Position numbers and translations under genes: made by a program. Shown here one piece after another: positions 58,261 through 64,000 of a stretch of 64,000 bases of DNA (positions are counted from its first letter, which is position 1; each line of letters starts with the position of its first letter). The notes under the pieces were generated by a model. It saw nothing but the letters and a program-made list of their open reading frames with translations, was not told the origin of the DNA and did no database searches. The DNA is from Siderastrea radians. Its lineage: Eukaryota; Cnidaria; Anthozoa; Scleractinia; Rhizangiidae. The DNA lies in contig OZ024896.1 in the NCBI GenBank assembly GCA_964017195.1, forward strand, positions 35,767,307-35,831,306. The letters are read 5' to 3'.

Positions 58261-59014
58261 AACTGCTCATTTTTGTCAAAACATCTACTCGCACGGGTAT
58301 GAAGTAAAATTCACTGACCTTTGTGACTTGACCCACAAATTAAAATTGAAGGGACAAGTCCCCGAAATTATATTAGTTGGTTCTCCTCAAGCTTGCTTGT
58401 CTCCTCGTGTGTGCTGTTCATGTGACAAGTGCCTGAGGCGAAAACGAAAACTAAACTAATCAAAGACCAAATCTGACTGTCCCAGTAAAAAGTCGTTTCG
58501 TGTGTATCTCACAGACGTGTTCCCAAGACAAAGTCTACTTGAAAGTCCCTACATCCTGTTCCTTTGTAGAAACACTAAGAAACGCTTGAACGGACTAGTT
58601 GCCGCGACAAATCACACTGACCAGTTCCTTTGTGGTCCTACGTGTGTGCTAAAAGTCGTGAGCAGCCTAGCGTGACACCCGTGATAAGCTTGCGTTGTGG
58701 AGTGACCAATGACTGAAAATTAAACCAAACAATAAATTGTACTAGCAGTAATAACCGGGATTTAGGCGGGAGAGAATAAAAGCCTGAGGGATTGGAGTGA
58801 ATTTTCTTTGTTATCAATCTAAATTTTTTGAGTTGCTCTTACTACGGTTGTCGCGTCCGAGCTAAGTAATTTTTTAACAGGTCTTAAATCAAAAACGCTG
58901 TTGCTCGTTTATAAAACATACCATCAACTTACATAAGGACTAACCCTGATATTATAAGCCATGTGGTTTCTTTGTAGGCTCCCTTACCAAATTCGTGAAT
59001 TTCATATCACTTTT
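58261..59014. other. Intergenic, no gene seen
   Basis: Shares short similarity with the region after gene 1, as expected for a segmental duplication. No coding frame. Confidence 0.4.
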
Positions 59015-59679
59015 TATAACATAGAGGGCAAAATTACTGAATGCTGATTGGTTGAGACAGAGGGCATTTTTTCTTAATTTTCTTTCGGACGAGGGCAAAA
59101 TTACTGACTCCTGATTGGCCGAGCGCCAAAATTACTCGCATTTGATTGGCTGAGCGCCAGAGGGCGCCATTTGCATTTTGTCGGCGTCTTGAAACGAAAA
59201 ACGGATTTTGAGTTGTTCAACACAAGGATCGCTTTTAAGCTTAAGTTTGACTTTTAACCGGGTTAGTTGGTAAAAATGGTATGGAAATCAGGTGTAAGCT
59301 TGAAGAGAAATTCCAAAAGGTGAATCTATATGTGTTATGGGAAACAGCAAATTGTTATTGTTTTAAAACTACTGAAAACTTTGGAGCGATGTGGCCGATA
59401 ATTTTTCCACCGAGAGGAAGCTTCGCAACTCAGGTGAATAAAATTAACTTAGTGTGAGTTTTAAGTGTTTTAAGTGTTTTTAAGTGTGTTTCAATGAACT
59501 AGAATTGTATTTATCTCTTAAGATCTACATAATTGTCAGTCTTTCTTATTCAGCTGAGCAACAGTTAAACTACTTGAGTGGTGAATTGTTTACGAGCGGG
59601 TACTTTTATTCTGAGGGCCGGCTGATTGTGTTTCAACGTGCGTGGAAAGTTTTCCGAAAATTTTGCCCTCTGTGTTATA
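59015..59679. mobile_element. MITE family X, copy 2
   Basis: 665 bp, with ends TATAACATAGAGGGCAAAAT and GTGTTATA, collinear with 28239-28892. Confidence 0.75.
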
Positions 59680-59684
59680 AACAA

Positions 59685-59804
59685 ATAATCGCATTGAGTC
59701 CTCGTAGAATTAAGGATAAATTTCACTTGTATTTTCAAAGTTTTCACAATTTGAAAATACGCGTGAAAATTTATCCTTAATTCTACTCGGCTTCATGCGA
59801 TTAC
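59685..59804. repeat. Hairpin element Y, copy 2 (centre deleted)
   Basis: Same arms as 28898-29060, but the GC-rich centre is missing, leaving arms that meet at TTTTCACAATTTGAAAAT. Confidence 0.75.
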
Positions 59805-60091
59805 ATATACTTAATACATTTGACAATCGTGTGTTATTTATGGGGCAGTTCATGTATAATTTTGTTCAAACTCATAATTACATATCTCTCTTTTTGTAGA
59901 AGCTTCACTGAGGGGAGAACCTTCCAAGACAAGTGGCCAGGAGAAAAATAGGCTGTTGTTTATAAAAAAAAATGATAATAATGCTTAGGATTCATCTCAC
60001 CTTTGTAGGAGAGCTTCATGAAAACGGCATACAGAAGTAATTAGTGGTCTTTTCACTCTTTAATATGCTGGAAAAATGGATGCAACATTTC

Positions 60092-60264
60092 CATTCAACA
60101 ACGTTGAACACTGTTGAACTCAACATGTCATGGCAATCAAATTCCATTCAATGCCATCCATCATCATTCATTATCATAGAACGTCATTCCTCGTGATGGC
60201 CAAACGTGTGTGTTTTCATGTTTAAAAAAATGTTGAATTCAACAATGTTAAACGTTTTTGAATG
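60092..60264. mobile_element. Short inverted-repeat element, 173 bp
   Basis: Ends CATTCAACAACGTTGAACAC and the complement of CATTCAAAAACGTTTAACAT, extended over about 34 bp with six mismatches. Confidence 0.6.
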
Positions 60265-63200
60265 TAAAAATTGTATCCCTTTGTCGGAGGCCTATTGTAG
60301 CGGAAGACGGGGTCATTTTGCGTGCAGATCAAAATTTTTCTGACGTCATCGGCTTTTATATCAAGATATCACTTTCATAAGCAACGAATTGGATAATGAC
60401 AGATCTTCGCATTTATGTCTATATCTTGGTATAGACATAAATATATATCTTCGTATATATGAGTCATCAGTTCGAATGCGCCAAACTTGAAAATTCACAT
60501 GCACTAAATGATCTCGAATTAGATTTAAAAAAAAAGAAAAGGAAAATGGGTGGATTTCGTAAAAATTGGCGTCTTTGTCCAGTTGAATGCAAGATGACAG
60601 CATAACGGCAAAAAGGATTAAAAGGTCCGGCGTAAGAGGTGGCTCCATACAGTTTCTCATCAGTTTTAAGAGACAAATATACATAACTTTTTTGACGATT
60701 TTCGGAACATTGATTTCCATTTCACTAGGGGAAAGCTACAAAAACAACTAGCCTGGGCTTGACGCTTTAAAAAAAAACCACAATTTCTGGGTCTGGTCTG
60801 TTTCCATGGCAACCACTGATATAGTTGCTTGGCTCACTGTTCAAGCTTACCCAGTTTCTTCACGTCATTTCTTGGTTTTTACACGGTGAATTTTCGCTAT
60901 TTTTGTTGTAAAGCTGTTGTCGTTTGAGAAGCTTCAGCTGGCAAAGCTGTGAAAAATTTTGTAGGTAAGTTTTGCCAGGATAGTAAATTTTCTTTTTTGA
61001 CGATTAATGCAGTGGTGCATGTACAAAAATTGCTCTTACTTTATTATGACTGAAAAACACAAAAATCCTACAAATTTTCCAATTAAAAAAAATTCACCGA
61101 GTGGAACTCGCGCAATAAACTTTTGAAAATGCGTGAAAACCCACCTTTTTTCGTGACGTCACTAAAATAAAAATTCTTCAAGTTACGGGGTTGCGCATGC
61201 TCGTGATTCCTTTTGCGTGGATGAGCGTGGACAGCACGCGGGTAAGCGGTAGAAAAGCTTTTCTAGAGGTTTTCTTTCCAAAGAAAGACATTTCACTGGA
61301 CAACTGCTTTCCTTTACTGTAAAGGCTCCAAAAAATTCGCAAAAATAAGAAAGAAAGAAACAAACAAAAAACAAAGGAAGAAGAAGAAAAATGATACCGA
61401 TTCGCGATATTAAAACTTGAACGAAGCCGCTATTTATTACCAGCAGAAACAAATTTCCTTTTCCAGAACGCGGAATCATTAAACCACTTTCAGTTTCATT
61501 TTTACCATTAACTGATTACAACCGATCTTCAAGAAAAAAACTAAAGCGGTCATGTTAACTCTTAGACCAATGTCGTTTTGGTTTGCTACCCAAGAAAGGC
61601 AGGGAATCACTTTTATTTTACGTTGTAAGCTAAAATAATTTGTCCGAACAAACCCGCGTTGTTTCAAATTATTTGGTTTTATTCTTAGCGGCTACTTGAG
61701 TGTTAGATAACCGCATGGAATAGCAAATAGTATATAACTAAGCTTTCAATTTACATTTAAAGGCAGACGTTGGAGAAGGGGAACAAAAACGTCCACAAGA
61801 AATTAAACGTTTTGAAAAAGACCACATCATTTTTCTGCGTGATAGGTTAAACAAGTCAACAGAACGCAGGCGAAACGCCGACTGTTTTGGAACCGGCCGT
61901 CAACTCGATACTCATCCTTTATTCGTTCCCGTCATTCTAGGCATAATTTTTCGTGGAAAAAAAATCGTATTTGGGCTTAAGTGCAATTGAATTTTTTTTT
62001 CAATTTTCGGTTTTATTTTAAACCACTGAAGTTTTTGAAGTCGCACCGTGACAACACAAGTAAAACTTAGATCAAACTGCTACTGGTGACCGATAAATAA
62101 CATAACTGAAATATAATTAAGTAGGTGTCCTTTTGAGTTTCAACTTCTATCAAAATTCAACGACAACTGTTACCGCGCTACAAGTGTATAATCTATTCAT
62201 CGCTCAATAAAGCCAACTGTATTTTGCTAAGACCATACGAGAACCGGCCGTAGAAACAACTTTATACCCGACAAAAAAACGGCTCGTTAGAAAGGCAAAA
62301 ACTAAAGCACTTTTCCAAAAAATTACTTACACTTAGGCTCCAAACAAACTTAAGCTTCTCATCCCAGTGATTCTCGACAGCTGACCTGGACAGCACTGAT
62401 ATTTCGAGTTGAAAACGGAAATAAGTTCTTCACGCAAAATTCTTGAGAGACGTGTAATAATTCGTGCAGCGTTTTCAGTCCTCTCTGTGTTTCTTGAACT
62501 TAAAGATCGCAATCGAAAAATATTTACAATCGTACGTAGGACTGCAAATGTCAGCTACGAAAGCGATTAAACTAAAGGTTTTTCATAATTTTAGGTTTTG
62601 GAAAGGTTAGCCATAAAGATGCCTCAATCAGACTTTGGAAAAGTTCGCTTGGGAGGTTAATTGACACATGTCATCCAACTTGGACTGTCATGCTCCTCGC
62701 GCGCACAGCGTTTGCTTGCTTGCGCTAATTTAGTTCCCATTCCTCGCGCGGTAAAAAACCTATATGGAGCCACCTTGGTCAACGTCGACGTTATTACCAT
62801 CACCTCTTTATTACGGCCACCTTGTTTTGGCCCGAGTGAAAGCTGATGCAGTCTCTTTCTTTAAGAATAGGCCCCCTTAATTGAAATTTTGTCAACTTGC
62901 ATTGGTACTATGGCACAATTTTGTGTTCCGTTAGTGGCTGGGTTAATGGGTCTCCACGGTAATTATGTTCCAGATGAACAAGCAGATGCTTCTGGAACCA
63001 CCCGCATATGATAAGTTTGAAAGAGGAAAGAATTGAAGCTTTTTACATGTGTAGAGAGAATGTAAGGTCTGGTTACAATTACAACGCAAGTATAAGCTAA
63101 GTACAAGAATTACCTACGTAGGCGCAGTGGCATGAAATTTTCCTGCGAGTGCCGGCGCGCCTTTGCCGTCATATTTGAATCCAACTGACGGACGAAGAGG

Positions 63201-64000
63201 AGATGTGTGACAATGAGATGTTGTTGCTGGTGCTTGCTATAAGGAGAAAGAGGAAAAGACAGAGAAATTGAAGAGACACCAAAACGAGTTTGTGAGGAAA
63301 TTTTTAGAAGACGAAACGAAGGCGAAACTCCCCCAACCTCGTGAAAGAACTCAAGCTTGCGTAGTATGTGTAACCCAGCCCTAACACAACGGCACGCTAT
63401 CAGGAGAATAACAATACGTCTGCGTACACTTATTGGAAAATTAAATTTGTAAACCTTTAATTAATCCACTCGGAAGTAGTGAACTCTGTGCGCTCAATCA
63501 GTAAATTGGAGCATTTTAGGATTTAAAATGAAACAGTATAATTATCTATCCATCCGTCAACTATACATTTTGTATACGTTTTTTCGTCACAGGAATGAGG
63601 TTTATGTGGTGTCAAATCAAAACAAAGTCATCCATTTTGTTAAGTGTTGGTCGCGCCTGTTTGCATATTGAACGGACAACGGAACAAAAAGCCAGTCTTT
63701 AGTAAAGATAAAACGTTCTTAACTTTCTCTACCTGAAAGAATCAAGCTAGCTTATTCCTAATTTCCACAATGGTTTCCGTTCATCTAGTATTGCAATTAT
63801 GTGTTTCCTTGAGCATGGCAAAGTCTGTGTCAAATTGTCAAATCCTTTAACGTCATTTTGCAAGCATTTATGCATTTATAAGTTGCTTTCACGGGCTGCA
63901 TTATTTAGCCATAGTGAAACAGCGCAGGTGCTGGAGAACCTCAGCGGATGGCATGAATTAGCTGAAAGGAATACGCGCGAGGCTTGATACTGAAGCCCTT
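60265..64000. other. Right flank, no gene recognised
   Basis: It contains a small hairpin at 60410-60441 (ATTTATGTCTATA arms) and AT-rich sequence. Several 60-120 residue open frames exist on both strands, but none shows a domain or splice context I can support. Confidence 0.45.

Overview
The window is animal nuclear DNA. It is AT-rich, genes have many short exons with GT-AG introns, and it is full of MITEs, tRNA-derived SINEs and DNA-transposon relics. The dominant genes carry the ApeC (apextrin C-terminal) domain, and the transposon relics and a C2H2 gene resemble families I associate with corals and sea anemones. The best guess is an anthozoan cnidarian, probably a stony coral. The species is not determined.

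Layout. (1) 1-11,079, + strand: 'gene 1', cut by the left window edge. It has four tandem ApeC-CUB units, a broken transmembrane exon and two leftover tail exons. Two CUB exons carry frameshifts (-7 and +2 nt), the transmembrane region is deleted, and two tail tyrosines have become serine. It is a decaying paralogue that might still make a short secreted product. (2) 11,080-42,900: a gene-poor desert of mobile DNA. It holds a hAT relic, TA- and TTAA-flanked MITEs, two long-inverted-repeat elements side by side (15.9-19.4 kb and 19.4-26.3 kb), two hairpins, tandem repeats and microsatellites. Both long-inverted-repeat elements carry pieces of the same zinc-finger gene family; the larger one is flanked by TTAA. 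(3) 43,112-58,064, + strand: 'gene 2', the sister of gene 1. I can follow it from signal peptide to stop through 15 exons. The exon lengths sum to 4,239 nt, which is 1,412 codons plus a stop, and every splice phase matches. The order is signal peptide, three ApeC-CUB units joined by Ser/Thr-rich linkers, one transmembrane helix, and an 85-residue cytoplasmic tail with two NPxY motifs and a YxxI tyrosine. Intron 1 has collected a hAT remnant, a SINE and a MULE-type MITE. (4) 58,065-64,000: 3' flank with repeats and no recognisable gene.

How it fits together. Genes 1 and 2 are direct tandem duplicates. ApeC proteins in other invertebrates include secreted pattern-recognition proteins that bind bacterial cell wall. 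Here the domain is multimerised with CUB domains and placed on a predicted receptor with a tyrosine-bearing tail, so a cell-surface recognition receptor is the natural inference. Binding and signalling are not shown by the sequence. Both copies have been pushed toward loss of the membrane anchor: gene 1 by a deletion that replaces the transmembrane helix with a new 48-residue end, gene 2 by a 375-bp MITE in the last ectodomain exon. The MITE tip supplies a GT that could rescue splicing in the correct phase.
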